DNA of 54,049 bases from Cupriavidus basilensis OR16 (lineage in GTDB: Bacteria > Pseudomonadota > Gammaproteobacteria > Burkholderiales > Burkholderiaceae), in assembly GCF_000243095.1 (NCBI RefSeq), contig NZ_AHJE01000072.1:1-54049 (forward strand), in the 5' to 3' direction. Every line of letters starts with the position of its first letter. Position 1 is the first letter of the stretch. Positions 7,552 to 16,965 of this stretch are shown piece by piece. The position numbers were made by a program, and so were the translations under genes. Under the pieces are notes generated by a model that was not told the DNA's origin, did not search any database, and was given only the letters and a program-made list of their open reading frames with translations.

Positions 7552-8732
7552 ATGCAGGGAAGTGAGATAACGAAGAATCGGCAAGATTTCGTCGGCACTT
7601 TTCGTGCCGCATGTCTTTGGCTTCGAGAGCGTCGAATTCATTTATTGTTTTGCGTCCCGTTTGTCGCTTCTTTTTTGTTTTTATTTGTATTTTCGCTCAA
7701 TTCTAATTATCAAAGTGAGGGTTTCTTAAAGGCGTTCAGAAAGCTAACTGAATATAATGCACAGAAATCGTCGTTTGCCGACGGAAATTCATTGTCGCGC
7801 TTCCTGGCATCCAATAATTTGAGCGATAATCCGACCGGGATCTATCTGGTCCGAGCCCTGCAGGACAGCTTCCTGCAGAAACATGTGCGAGTTGTGTTGC
7901 CATATTCAAAGGCGGATCTCAAATACATTGGCGATATCAAGAGCGCCGTCAATCCGGATATCCTGGGATTTTCCATTTCTTTCACTGGGTCGTCGCCTGC
8001 TGAGGCTGCGGCGAGGGTAAGGATGATGGGTGACTTTCTCAAAGATACGATGCTGCGCCAAGAACTCCTGGAAATTGTGCACGCCAAGGCCGCCGAATTC
8101 AAAGTCAAGAAGCAGGAGATCGATAATCAGCTGATTTTGAAGAAGTTGCAGCTTGACGAGGTGATTGGGAGGTTGAATGCCTTGCAGGGTATTGCGGATA
8201 AATATCCCGCAGCCTCCAGGCTTGGGTACAGGCAGTTTCTCTCTTCTGACTCCGATGGCTCGAAATTTCTGTCTCCGGTAATACAGCTTGTTGGTGCCGA
8301 ATCGGAGATTGTTGGGCTTCGAGCGGAACTTGTTTCACTTGAGCGTGAGGCCGCGCAAAATAAGCTGCGTGGAGAATTTTTCTCGCGTGCGGAGGTGCTA
8401 GGCAGATTGCCAAAAGCGGGTAAGACATTGCTCGCGGAATACTCGTTGCTGCAAAAAGAGGTCTTTGATAATGTAAGTCTGGAGGACGACAGTATCCGAC
8501 AAGTATCCAATGACGTAGGCGTGATAGCCGAACAACTTCAAACCAAGCATCTTCTGAATACTAGATTTGTTTCCGGCCCGACAGTAGCGGATCATCGCTC
8601 GGGGCCGAATCTCTTCGTGCTTTTGTTTGTTTCTTTTTTTTTTTTGGGGCGACGTTGATCGTATGCCTGGGTCTGCTGTCATTGGACGGCATAAAGAGAA
8701 CTGGCGCAGGAGAGTCGCGCGGGAGTTTTTGA
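7552..8732 (+). pseudogene. wzz: Wzz-type chain-length regulator, C-terminal frameshift at T12
   Basis: From ATG 7552 the frame gives a 368-residue Wzz-like protein: N-terminal TM near residues 31-50, a periplasmic coiled-coil-rich domain with LVGAESEI near 260, and the conserved GPTVADHRSGPN before the second TM. In the middle of TM2 a run of twelve T (8634-8645) puts the frame out, ending at TGA 8656-8658 after FLGRR. Adding one base restores a normal TM2 and cytoplasmic tail (FFFFGATLIVCLGLLSL) ending at TGA 8730-8732. Wzz proteins sit in the inner membrane and set O-antigen length with Wzy. The gene is much AT-richer than its neighbours and is a distant paralogue of the second wzz at 26687. 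The lesion may be real, phase-variable or a homopolymer sequencing error. Confidence 0.75.
8634..8645 (+). repeat. Homopolymer T12 in wzz1
   Basis: Twelve T followed by GGGG within the codons for the second TM of the Wzz-like protein. The frame is off by one relative to the expected C-terminus. Such a run can slip in replication and in transcription. Confidence 0.85.
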
Positions 8733-8853
8733 GGCGTCAGAATAGATGCCATGCCGCGGGACTCAATGCGCCATTTTCAGCGCTCGCGAATTCCGTCGTG
8801 GCCCAGCCTTGAATTTGGGCAACCCCGTCACCAGTCGCTCCATGCCCACTTGC

Positions 8854-9690
8854 TTACGCAAGCGGATCGCACGATTGCGGGCAAGCAACCTGGACAACGG
8901 TACGTGCGAGAGGATCCGGAACGAGCCTCGCTGCCGTCAACCTCCCTCCCCAGACACAGCCCGTATCCAATGCCATCAAGTTGGGGCGCATCAGCAGGCC
9001 CAAGGTGGACCAGTGCCCGCAGACCACAGTCACGTTCTCCGTGCGTCGATAAGGCACGTCGAACCACGGCATGAAGCCGTCGGATGCATGACCAAGCCCA
9101 TCCTTCGTCTTGAGATCCATTACCCTATCCACGGTGCAAAAGCGCAGGCGCGTGAGCGCGTTGACTACAACGCGATGGCGCTCGATACCGTGCAGGCGCG
9201 GATCCCATCGATTCGCGGTGTTCCCAAAGACTTCAGAAAGGAACGCCTTCCAGTTGCTGCCGCGCAATTCACTTTCGACCTCCTGAGCAAGTTCGAGAGT
9301 CTGTTCTGCGGTCCATTGAGGTAGGACGCCCGCATGCACGAGCAGAAAACCGTTCTCGAAGAGGGCTAGCGGCCTGTGACGAAGCCAGGTTATCAATGCG
9401 TCACAATCTGGCGCATCAAGGATATCGTTCAGCGTGTCGCTGCGGCTCGGTCTGCGCACGCCGGCGGCGACAGCGAGCAAATGAATGTCATGGTTGCCGA
9501 GAACGCTTTCGGCGCGGCTGCCTAGATCCCGAACAATCCGTAGTGTGCGGGCAGAGTCTGGTCCTCGATTGACGAGGTCGCCGACGAAGCGCAAATGGCT
9601 TGAAGGCGGTAGCCGCCTGGCAACGAGATCGTCAAGGGATTCTGGACAGCCCTGGAGGTCGCCGATAGCGTAATGAGATGTAATGAGCAC
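8854..9690 (-). CDS. apaH: Bis(5'-nucleosyl)-tetraphosphatase, symmetrical (ApaH)
   Basis: A 278-residue protein from ATG 9690. It carries all metallophosphatase signatures: GDLQGC near residue 10, GDLVNRGPDSARTL near 37, GNHDIHLL near 65, a HAG around 117 and CGHWSTLG near 227. ApaH hydrolyses Ap4A into two ADP in the cytosol, controlling alarmone levels. The length is normal for the family (about 270-280). It is transcribed away from rmlB, with the 252-bp gap at 9691-9942 holding the divergent promoters. This placement next to the rhamnose genes is familiar in Ralstonia/Cupriavidus relatives. The gene is intact, unlike many neighbours. Confidence 0.95.
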   Translation of the reverse strand: MLITSHYAIGDLQGCPESLDDLVARRLPPSSHLRFVGDLVNRGPDSARTLRIVRDLGSRAESVLGNHDIHLLAVAAGVRRPSRSDTLNDILDAPDCDALITWLRHRPLALFENGFLLVHAGVLPQWTAEQTLELAQEVESELRGSNWKAFLSEVFGNTANRWDPRLHGIERHRVVVNALTRLRFCTVDRVMDLKTKDGLGHASDGFMPWFDVPYRRTENVTVVCGHWSTLGLLMRPNLMALDTGCVWGGRLTAARLVPDPLARTVVQVACPQSCDPLA

Positions 9691-9758
9691 AAATACCTAT
9701 TTTCAAGCGTGACAGATCAGCTAAATTGATGTTTCACTACACGATTGTGCCTACAAAT

Positions 9759-9786
9759 TTGTCAACGAGTTACATCAGGCTACAAA
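9759..9786 (+). promoter_or_regulatory. Candidate sigma-70 promoter for rmlBDAC
   Basis: TTGTCA at 9759-9764 and TACAAA at 9781-9786, separated by 16 bp, lie in an AT-rich gap upstream of rmlB. Four to five matches to each consensus box. The untranslated leader would be about 150 bases. No ops/JUMPstart element was found. Confidence 0.35.
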
Positions 9787-9942
9787 AAGATGGGGGGTGA
9801 AGGGTAGTCCCCGCCCCCGGTCAGCTAGAATACCGCCACTTCTGCAGGCACTTAAGATCCCGCCGTCCGCACAATGGACCAAGGCGGGCGCTCGGCATTG
9901 GTCGGGTTCTCGAAACATATCGATAAGCAGGGAGCAAAGGTT

Positions 9943-11007
9943 TTGTCTCATATTCTCGTTACGGGCGGCGCGGGGTTCATTGGCGCCAACTTTGTCCTGA
10001 ACTGGCTAGGCAGGGAGGAGGCGGACAGCATTGTCAATGTGGACAAGCTGACTTACGCCGGCAACCTCGCGACGTTGGCCTCGCTGGAGGGCAACAACCG
10101 TCACGTTTTCTCGCAAACCGATATTGGAGACCGGGCAGCACTGGATCAGCTTTTCGTGGCCTACAAGCCACGTGCCGTGGTTCATTTCGCGGCCGAAAGC
10201 CACGTCGATCGATCGATTCACGGTCCAGCCGAGTTCATCCAGACTAATATCGTCGGCACCTTCACGCTGCTTGAAGCAGTCCGTGCGTATTGGGGCGGGC
10301 TCGGCGATGTTGCTCGCGCAGGCTTCCGCTTTCTCCATGTCTCCACAGATGAGGTGTTTGGCTCCCTCGGCTCGAATGACCCGCAGTTCTCGGAAACCAC
10401 GGCCTACGCACCGAATAGTCCCTATTCGGCTTCCAAGGCTGCCTCCGATCATCTGGTGCGCGCCTATCACCACACCTATGGCTTGCCGGTTCTGACGACA
10501 AACTGTTCGAACAACTATGGACCCTATCACTTCCCGGAGAAGCTGATCCCCCTGATCATTGCCAACGCGCTCGGCGGCAAGACGCTGCCGATCTATGGCG
10601 ACGGCCTGAATGTGCGTGATTGGTTGTATGTTGGTGATCACTGCGCTGCCATTCGCGAAGTACTTGCACGCGGCCAGGTGGGCGAGACATATAACGTTGG
10701 TGGTTGGAACGAGAAGACTAACCTGGACGTGGTGCACACGCTGTGCGACCTGCTCGACGAATTGCGCCCCAAGGCCGCCGGGTCGTACCGAGACCAGATC
10801 ACCTTCGTAAAGGACCGCCCAGGTCACGATAAGCGCTATGCCATCGATGCTCGTAAGCTTGAGCGCGAACTAGGCTGGAAGCCCGCCGAATCGTTCGAGA
10901 GCGGGCTTCGCAAGACCGTCCAGTGGTATCTGGAAAACCAGCCTTGGGTGCAAAATGTGATGTCAGGGGCGTATAGAAACTGGGTTGCCAAGCAATATGA
11001 CGCATAA
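9943..11007 (+). CDS. rfbB: dTDP-glucose 4,6-dehydratase (RmlB)
   Basis: 354 residues from TTG 9943. I prefer TTG because GGGAG and AAAGG lie just before it and the peptide MSHILVTGGAGFIG matches the family start; an upstream ATG at 9874 would add 23 unusual residues. NAD-binding TGGAGFIG is at residues 7-14, catalytic STDEVFGSL near 130 and YSASKAASD (Tyr-x3-Lys) near 160. It converts dTDP-glucose to dTDP-4-keto-6-deoxyglucose, the second step of dTDP-L-rhamnose synthesis. First gene of the rmlBDAC operon; it overlaps rmlD by 11 bp. Intact. Confidence 0.97.
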   Translation: MSHILVTGGAGFIGANFVLNWLGREEADSIVNVDKLTYAGNLATLASLEGNNRHVFSQTDIGDRAALDQLFVAYKPRAVVHFAAESHVDRSIHGPAEFIQTNIVGTFTLLEAVRAYWGGLGDVARAGFRFLHVSTDEVFGSLGSNDPQFSETTAYAPNSPYSASKAASDHLVRAYHHTYGLPVLTTNCSNNYGPYHFPEKLIPLIIANALGGKTLPIYGDGLNVRDWLYVGDHCAAIREVLARGQVGETYNVGGWNEKTNLDVVHTLCDLLDELRPKAAGSYRDQITFVKDRPGHDKRYAIDARKLERELGWKPAESFESGLRKTVQWYLENQPWVQNVMSGAYRNWVAKQYDA

Positions 11008-11914
11008 GGCGCTTCCCATTCCCGCCCTTCTTGTAACTGGAAGCAACGGCCAGATTGGTTTCGAGTTGCGCCGCAGCTTGATGCCACTGGGCCGGGTGGT
11101 GGCACTGGATCGTGCTGCATGCGACCTGTCGCGTCCGGACGAGCTGCGCCGCGTTGTGCGCGAGCTGCGCCCCGACGTGATTATCAACTCGGCCGCGTAT
11201 ACTGCAGTGGACAGGGCCGAGACGGACGCTGATGCCGCCTACGCCATCAACGGCACTGCAGCAGGAGTGCTCGCTGAGGAGGCCAAGGCGCTGGGTAGCT
11301 TGCTTGTGCATTATTCCACCGACTATGTGTTCGACGGCAGCAAGGGCGCCGCTTACACGGAGACGGATGCAGCCAATCCTCAATCCGTCTATGGCAAGAG
11401 CAAGCTAGCGGGCGAGCAGGCTATTGCCGCCGCCGACTGCGCGGCACTCATCCTGCGCACCTGTTGGGTGGCAGGCGCCCATGGCGGCAACTTCGCCAAA
11501 ACCATGCTTAAGCTAGGCCGCGAACGGGATAGCCTACGCGTGATCGCCGATCAGTTCGGCGCGCCTACAACCGCTGCACTGGTCGCAGATGTGACCGCGC
11601 AGATCGTGGCGCGTCACTGGCTGCACGGCCAGCGTGAAACGTTCTCCTCGGGTTTGTATCACTTGGCCGCCGCAGGCGAAACCACGTGGCACGGCTACGC
11701 AACCGAAGTGCTGCGCTATGCCTCGGCACGTGGCGTTGACCTGAAGGTGGATCTAACGCGTATCGAAGCGATTCCGGCTGCCGCCTACCCGTTGCCGGCG
11801 CCGCGTCCGGGGAACTCGCGCCTGGATACCAGCAAGCTGCGTCAAACCTTCGGCATCCATCTTCCAGATTGGTGGCAGGGTATGCAGCACCTGCTGGATC
11901 AAATTCTTCCCTAA
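10997..11914 (+). CDS. rfbD: dTDP-4-dehydrorhamnose reductase (RmlD)
   Basis: 305 residues from ATG 10997, inside the last codons of rmlB. It shows the Rossmann motif VTGSNGQIG, VIINSAAYTAVDRAE, HYSTDYVFDG and YGKSKLAGE (Tyr-x3-Lys) as in RmlD. It reduces the 4-keto group to give dTDP-L-rhamnose, the last step of the pathway. The tight overlap indicates translational coupling. Length and motifs are normal. Confidence 0.97.
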   Translation: MTHKALPIPALLVTGSNGQIGFELRRSLMPLGRVVALDRAACDLSRPDELRRVVRELRPDVIINSAAYTAVDRAETDADAAYAINGTAAGVLAEEAKALGSLLVHYSTDYVFDGSKGAAYTETDAANPQSVYGKSKLAGEQAIAAADCAALILRTCWVAGAHGGNFAKTMLKLGRERDSLRVIADQFGAPTTAALVADVTAQIVARHWLHGQRETFSSGLYHLAAAGETTWHGYATEVLRYASARGVDLKVDLTRIEAIPAAAYPLPAPRPGNSRLDTSKLRQTFGIHLPDWWQGMQHLLDQILP

Positions 11915-11924
11915 TTCATACACT

Positions 11925-12803
11925 ATGCGCAAAGGCATTATTCTCGCGGGCGGCTCCGGCACCCGGCTATATCCGATCACCCGCTCGGTTTCCAAGCAAC
12001 TGCTGCCGGTGTACGACAAGCCGATGATCTACTATCCGCTGTCCACGCTAATGTTGGCAGGGATTCGTGACATTTTAATTATCTCCACGCCGGAGGATAC
12101 CCCGCGCTTTGCCGACATGCTCGGTGACGGCAGCAAATGGGGCATCAATCTGCAATATGCCGTGCAGCCCTCGCCAGACGGCCTGGCGCAAGCCTTCATC
12201 ATCGGCCGCGACTTTGTTGGTAACGACCCGTCCACGCTGATTCTCGGTGATAACATTTTCCACGGCCACGATCTGGTGAGGCAACTGGAGCACGCGGGCA
12301 CCCAGCAAAGTGGCGCAACAGTGTTTGCCTACCACGTGCTCGATCCAGAGCGTTATGGCGTGGTCGAGTTTGACGATAGCTTCCGAGCGCTTTCTCTTGA
12401 AGAGAAGCCTGTCAAGCCGCGCTCTCAGTACGCAGTTACCGGTTTGTATTTCTACGATAACCAGGTGTGCGATATCGCAGCGGACATCAAGCCGTCGGCG
12501 CGCGGGGAGTTGGAGATTACTGACGTCAACAAGCGCTATCTGGAGATGGCGCAGTTGAACGTGGAGATCATGGGGCGGGGCTACGCCTGGCTGGATACTG
12601 GCACACACGACTCCCTGCTGGAAGCAGCTACATTCATTGCGACCCTGCAGAACCGGCAGGGGCTAATGGTGGCGTGCCCGGAGGAAATAGCCTATCGCAG
12701 CAAGTGGATCAGCGCCGATCAAGTTGCGCAATTGGCTGCGCCGCTCTCCAAGAACGGGTACGGCCAGTACCTGCAGCAGATCATTTCGAAAGCGATCAAA
12801 TGA
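11925..12803 (+). CDS. rfbA: Glucose-1-phosphate thymidylyltransferase (RmlA)
   Basis: 292 residues from ATG 11925. It begins MRKGIILAGGSGTRLYPIT, the nucleotide-binding signature, followed by SKQLLPVYDKPMIYYPLS, LGDNIFHG near 110 and GRGYAWLDTGTHDSL near 220. It makes dTDP-glucose from dTTP and glucose-1-phosphate, the first committed step toward dTDP-L-rhamnose. The stop overlaps the rmlC start (ATGA). Intact and of normal length. Confidence 0.98.
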   Translation: MRKGIILAGGSGTRLYPITRSVSKQLLPVYDKPMIYYPLSTLMLAGIRDILIISTPEDTPRFADMLGDGSKWGINLQYAVQPSPDGLAQAFIIGRDFVGNDPSTLILGDNIFHGHDLVRQLEHAGTQQSGATVFAYHVLDPERYGVVEFDDSFRALSLEEKPVKPRSQYAVTGLYFYDNQVCDIAADIKPSARGELEITDVNKRYLEMAQLNVEIMGRGYAWLDTGTHDSLLEAATFIATLQNRQGLMVACPEEIAYRSKWISADQVAQLAAPLSKNGYGQYLQQIISKAIK

Positions 12804-13330
12804 GCTTGAACGTCATTCGTACAAACCTCCCCGAGGTGCTGATCATCGAACCCAAAGTGTTCGGGGATTCGCGCGGCTTCTTCTTCGAGAGTTTCAATCA
12901 GAAGGCCTTTTCCGACGCGACTGGGCTTAACCTGAGTTTTGTGCAGGACAACCACAGCAGGAGCAGCAAAGGCGTGCTTCGTGGCTTGCATTACCAAGTT
13001 CAGCAGCCGCAAGGCAAATTAGTGCGCGTGGTGCGAGGGGCTGTGTTTGACGTGGCGGTGGATATCCGCAAGCATTCGCCCACGTTTGGAAATTGGGCGG
13101 CCGTTGAGTTGACGGAGGACAACCACAAGCAATTCTGGATTCCACCGGGATTCGCGCACGGTTTTGTTGCGCTGAGCGAATCGGCCGAATTCCTTTACAA
13201 GACCACTGACTACTACGCCCCGCAGCATGAGCGTTGCATTGCCTGGAACGATTCGGATATCGCCATCGAGTGGCCTGATCTTGGCGGTCCACCCGTGCTG
13301 TCTTCATTGTCACGGTACCTACCCCAGTAG
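12800..13330 (+). CDS. rfbC: dTDP-4-dehydrorhamnose 3,5-epimerase (RmlC), altered C-terminus
   Basis: 176 residues from ATG 12800. The cupin-fold epimerase motifs are present: FFFESFNQKAF, catalytic-His region SKGVLRGLHYQ, VDIRKHSPTFG, IPPGFAHGFVAL and the YKTTDYY strand. The conserved body ends at GGPPVLS. The last residues (SLSRYLPQ) are not RmlC but out-of-frame bases of the next gene: from about 13303 another frame reads a dehydrogenase segment. So a deletion removed the natural rmlC end, the gap and the start of the following gene. Activity is probably kept because all core residues remain. Confidence 0.93.
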   Translation: MSLNVIRTNLPEVLIIEPKVFGDSRGFFFESFNQKAFSDATGLNLSFVQDNHSRSSKGVLRGLHYQVQQPQGKLVRVVRGAVFDVAVDIRKHSPTFGNWAAVELTEDNHKQFWIPPGFAHGFVALSESAEFLYKTTDYYAPQHERCIAWNDSDIAIEWPDLGGPPVLSSLSRYLPQ

Positions 13331-14346
13331 ATCAGGCCAACCGTCCCGACATGACTCCCCTTATCAAGGCCAGCGAAACCGTTGGTGCGGTCATGCCTCA
13401 AGGCGCCGTGGTGATCTATGAATCCACGGTATACCCAGGGGCCACCGAGGAAATGTGCGTACCGGTGCTCGAGAGAGTCAGCAGCAAGAAGTTCAACGTG
13501 GACTTTTACTGCGGCTATAGCCCTGAGCGTATCAATCCCGGCGATAAGGAACATCGCCTGCCCACAATCAGGAAAGTGACCAGCGGCAGCACCGTGCAAG
13601 TGGCTGAGGCTGTTGATCAACTCTACGGGCAGATTATTACCGCTGGCACCCACAAAGCCAGCAGCATCAAGGTTGCCGAAGCTGCCAAGGTCATAGAGAA
13701 CACGCAGCGCGATGTCAACATCGCCCTGATGAACGAACTCAGCCTCATTTTCCATAAGCTAGGTATCGACACGCTGGAAGTGCTGCAAGCGGCTGGTACC
13801 AAGTGGAACTTCTTGCCGTTCCGCCCGGGTCTGGTAGGTGGCCATTGTATCGGTGTCGATCCTTACTACCTCACTCACAAGGCCCAGGAAGTGGGTTACC
13901 ACCCGGAAGTGATTCTGGCGGGGCGCCGTATCAACGACAACATGGCGAGCCATGTCGCTGACGAAACGATCAAGCTGATGCTGCGCAAGAACTTTCCCGT
14001 GCTTGGCAGCAAAGTGCTGGTTCTCGGCCTCACGTTCAAGGAAAACTGCCCGGATGTGCGCAACACTAAGGTCGTCGATATCGTGCGTACCCTCCACGGC
14101 TACAACGCGAGCGTGGACGTATATGACCCATGGATCAATGTGGCCGATGCCGAGCATGAATACGGACTGAAGTGCCTGACTGAAATGCCGGCCCGCGGGC
14201 AGTACGCGGCCATTGTGCTGGCTGTGGGTCACCACCAGTTTGTTGCTCTGGGCGAGCAAGGTATCAAGGCTTTCGGTCAGCCCGGCTCCGTATTGTTTGA
14301 CGTCAAGGGCATTCTGCCGCTGGGCGCGGCAGACGGCCGTCTGTAA
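13303..14346 (+). pseudogene. tviB: UDP-HexNAc 6-dehydrogenase (TviB/WbpO-like) lacking its NAD domain
   Basis: The frame is readable from 13303 (FIVTVPTPVD) and could restart at ATG 13351, giving 331 residues where the family has about 425. The remaining part has YESTVYPGATEE, YSPERINPGDKEH, the central helix domain, and the catalytic Cys motif GLVGGHCIGVDPYYL near residue 168, then the C-terminal UDP-binding domain (LGLTFKENCPDVRNTK). The N-terminal Rossmann domain with its G-x-G-x-x-G is absent, fused away into the end of rmlC. Intact homologues oxidise UDP-GlcNAc or UDP-GalNAc to the uronic acid. Without NAD binding this copy should be inactive. Confidence 0.85.
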
Positions 14347-14365
14347 AAGTCAGGACAGAAACAAT

Positions 14366-15496
14366 ATGACCGACCTCTCTCCTCAAACGAGTTCCTTCGA
14401 GCAACTCAAGCAGCGTCTGAGCAACGAATCACACACCTGGCTTGTGACAGGCGTTGCAGGCTTTATCGGTAGCAATTTGCTGGAGACATTGCTTCGGCTA
14501 AACCAGCGCGTCGTGGGTTTGGACAACTTTGCCACGGGGTATCGGCGCAATCTGGATGAAGTTCGAACGCTGGTGACACCGGGACAGTGGGCTGGCTTTC
14601 AGCTAGTCGAAGGCGACATCCGCAATCTGGATGACTGCCGCCGTGCCATGACCTTCGGCCGATCGGCCGGATCACCTGGCACGGATGCCTCGACCGCAAG
14701 CCAAGCCATTGCGGTCGAATACGTTCTCCATCAAGCAGCCTTGGGTTCCGTTCCCCGCAGTTTGGCGGACCCCATTTCCACTGACGCGACCAACATTACG
14801 GGTTTCCTGAACATGCTGGTGGCGGCGCGTGATGCCGGAGTGAGGAGCTTTACCTACGCGGCCAGCAGTAGCACGTATGGGGACCATCCGGGATTGCCAA
14901 AGGTGGAGGATCGCATCGGCAAGCCGTTGAGTCCATACGCCGTGACCAAATATGTCAACGAGCTCTATGCGGATGTGTTCGCGCGCTGCTACGGTTTCAA
15001 TACCGTTGGCTTGCGATATTTCAACGTGTTTGGGCCCAGGCAGGATCCTAACGGTGCTTATGCCGCCGTTATTCCAAAATGGACGGCGTCGCTGCTAAAA
15101 GGCGAGGACGTCTACATCAATGGTGATGGCGAAACCAGTCGCGACTTCTGCTATGTTGCCAACGCCGTTCAGGCGAATTTGCTGGCCGCAACCGTGGAGA
15201 ATCCGAGCGCCAGAAACCAGGTCTACAACGTCGCAGTTGGTGATCGCACGACCTTGAATGGCCTATTTGCCTCGCTTCGTGAAAATCTTTTGTCTGATGG
15301 CGTGAGTGCGGACGTACAACCGGTCTATCGCGACTTCCGCGCGGGGGATGTGCGTCATAGTCAAGCCGACGTGGGAAAAGCGCGCCAGTTGTTGGGGTAT
15401 GAGCCCAGCCATCGAATTGGCGAGGGCCTGCGGGAAGCGATGGGTTGGTATATCAGGGAGCACAAGATAGATCCAGCTTCTGAGCCCGGAGCTTAG
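14366..15496 (+). CDS. tviC: UDP-GlcNAc(A) C4-epimerase, TviC/WbpP-like
   Basis: 376 residues from ATG 14366, 20 bp after the dehydrogenase remnant. SDR motifs: TGVAGFIGSN near residue 31, VEYVLHQAALGSVPRS, AASSSTYGDHPGLPK, YAVTKYVNEL (Tyr-x3-Lys), and LRYFNVFGPRQDPNGAYAAVIPKW. This pattern is typical of WbpP/TviC, which interconvert UDP-GlcNAc/UDP-GalNAc or the uronic acids. It is about 30 residues longer than usual because of a Ser/Ala/Thr-rich insert (about residues 95-115) between the beta strands. It normally pairs with TviB/WbpO; here the partner is broken. Confidence 0.88.
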   Translation: MTDLSPQTSSFEQLKQRLSNESHTWLVTGVAGFIGSNLLETLLRLNQRVVGLDNFATGYRRNLDEVRTLVTPGQWAGFQLVEGDIRNLDDCRRAMTFGRSAGSPGTDASTASQAIAVEYVLHQAALGSVPRSLADPISTDATNITGFLNMLVAARDAGVRSFTYAASSSTYGDHPGLPKVEDRIGKPLSPYAVTKYVNELYADVFARCYGFNTVGLRYFNVFGPRQDPNGAYAAVIPKWTASLLKGEDVYINGDGETSRDFCYVANAVQANLLAATVENPSARNQVYNVAVGDRTTLNGLFASLRENLLSDGVSADVQPVYRDFRAGDVRHSQADVGKARQLLGYEPSHRIGEGLREAMGWYIREHKIDPASEPGA

Positions 15497-15692
15497 GCTT
15501 ACGTAGTGCTGATGAGTGCTCCTAGTGCCATGAGTCAGTTTGTATCGAGCATCGTTGTTCCAAGAGCGTGGGCCGGTGCTGAGTAACCGGCAATCGTTAG
15601 TTCGGGATTTGATGATCCATCGGAAGCGTTGTGCACATATCCACTTTAATAAGCGTCGGGAGAGTTTTCCCTGCGTGCATATCCTCTAATTG

Positions 15693-16965
15693 ATGAGAGC
15701 ATCTCATATCTCCTGGAACTTTTTTGGCTTGGGTTTGCCCTTGTTGATCGCGGCCGTCACGGTGCCGCATCTTGTCGCGACCCTCGGAAACCAGAGGTTT
15801 GGGCTTCTGGCCCTGGCTTGGGGTTTGATTGGCTATGCTGGGGCTCTTGATTTAGGCATCGGAAGGGCGGCGACTCATCGAATTGCGGAAATGAGGGCCG
15901 GGGCTGGAGCCGAGAAACAGCAGATTCCAGCGGTGCTTGCTACTGCGGTTCGCATTACTTTGGTAACGGGTGGGCTGGCGGCGATAGTCATATTGATGGG
16001 GCTGCCATTTGGTTTGGAAGGGTTGGTAAAGGCTGATCAGGTGCCGCCTGTCGAGATTAGGATCTCGATATGTTTTTTGGCAATCGCTTTGCCGCTCCAG
16101 GCTATTAGTGCTGCTTATCGAGGTGTGAATGAGGCATATCTCAATTTCAAAGGGATTAGCGTTCTGAGAAATTTTCTTGGGCGCGGCTAATTTTGGGATC
16201 CCATTCCTTATTGCGATTTACACCACGGAAGTCCATTGGCTTATCCTGAGCCTGGTTGTTTCCCGTGGATTGGCTTTGTGGGTTTATCGGATCCTTGCCA
16301 GGAGTTGCATCCGCGATTTGTTAGTTGCTCACCCGTCCTCTTATTCGCCGGAGATTGCCAGGAAGCTGATTAAGTTTGGTGGATGGTTTACCTTAAGCAG
16401 TGTGCTGAATCCTGTTGTCGCATCTGCTGATAGATTTTATATTGCTTCGGTAGTATCTGCGGCCGCTGTTACCGCGTATGTCATTCCATATGAAATGGCG
16501 GCGCAGAGCTTGATCATTGTTGGGGCCGTCACCACGGTTGCGTTCCCGTTCTTGAGTCAGCTCAGGGTCCATGATTCTGCCAGAGCGAAAAAGATATTTT
16601 ATAAGATGTTGGGGGTGTCGCTGGGAGGGATGTTTTTTGTAGCTGTTTGCTACTTTTTTCTCGGCGGTTTCGTGCTGACTCTATGGCTCGGAAAGGTGCT
16701 TTCTCCGGAGTCGCGGAGCGTCATTGAGGTGCTCAGTTTCGGGTTGGTGCCGTATACGATCGGGACGATGTGCATATCTTTGCTTCACGCGGACGGGAAA
16801 ACCGACACCACGGCCAAGATAAATCTCATTGAGTTCCCTTTCTTTCTTGCTCTTATCTACTTTTGCATCTTGCATTTCGGTGCTGTGGGGGCAGCCTATG
16901 CATGGGTGATTAGGGTTAGCGTTGATGCGGTTTTGTTGGTTTATTTTTGCTTGAAACTAAAATGA
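15693..16965 (+). pseudogene. wzx: O-antigen flippase Wzx-like, single-base frameshift
   Basis: ATG 15693 opens a polysaccharide-transport flippase: TM segments from residue 8 onward, GNQRFGLLALAWGLIGYAGALD, and LDLGIGRAATHRIAE, as in the RfbX/PST group. The first frame ends at TAA 16188-16190 after FLGRG. Dropping one base of CTTGGGCGCGGCT (near 16180) gives L-G-A-A-N-F-G-I-P-F and rejoins a second frame that carries the other TM helices to TGA 16963-16965. The joined protein would be about 423 residues, normal for Wzx. The gene is AT-rich like wzy and wzz1, suggesting import from elsewhere. Its stop overlaps the wzy start. Confidence 0.8.

Noticed and set aside
9780..9840. ops/JUMPstart element upstream of rmlB
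   Set aside because: The G-rich stretch lacks the GGCGGTAG core; only a GGGTAG-like partial match is seen.
10006..10827. Long antisense frame opposite rmlB
   Set aside because: Antisense open frames are common in GC3-rich genes; peptide has no family features while rmlB is certain.
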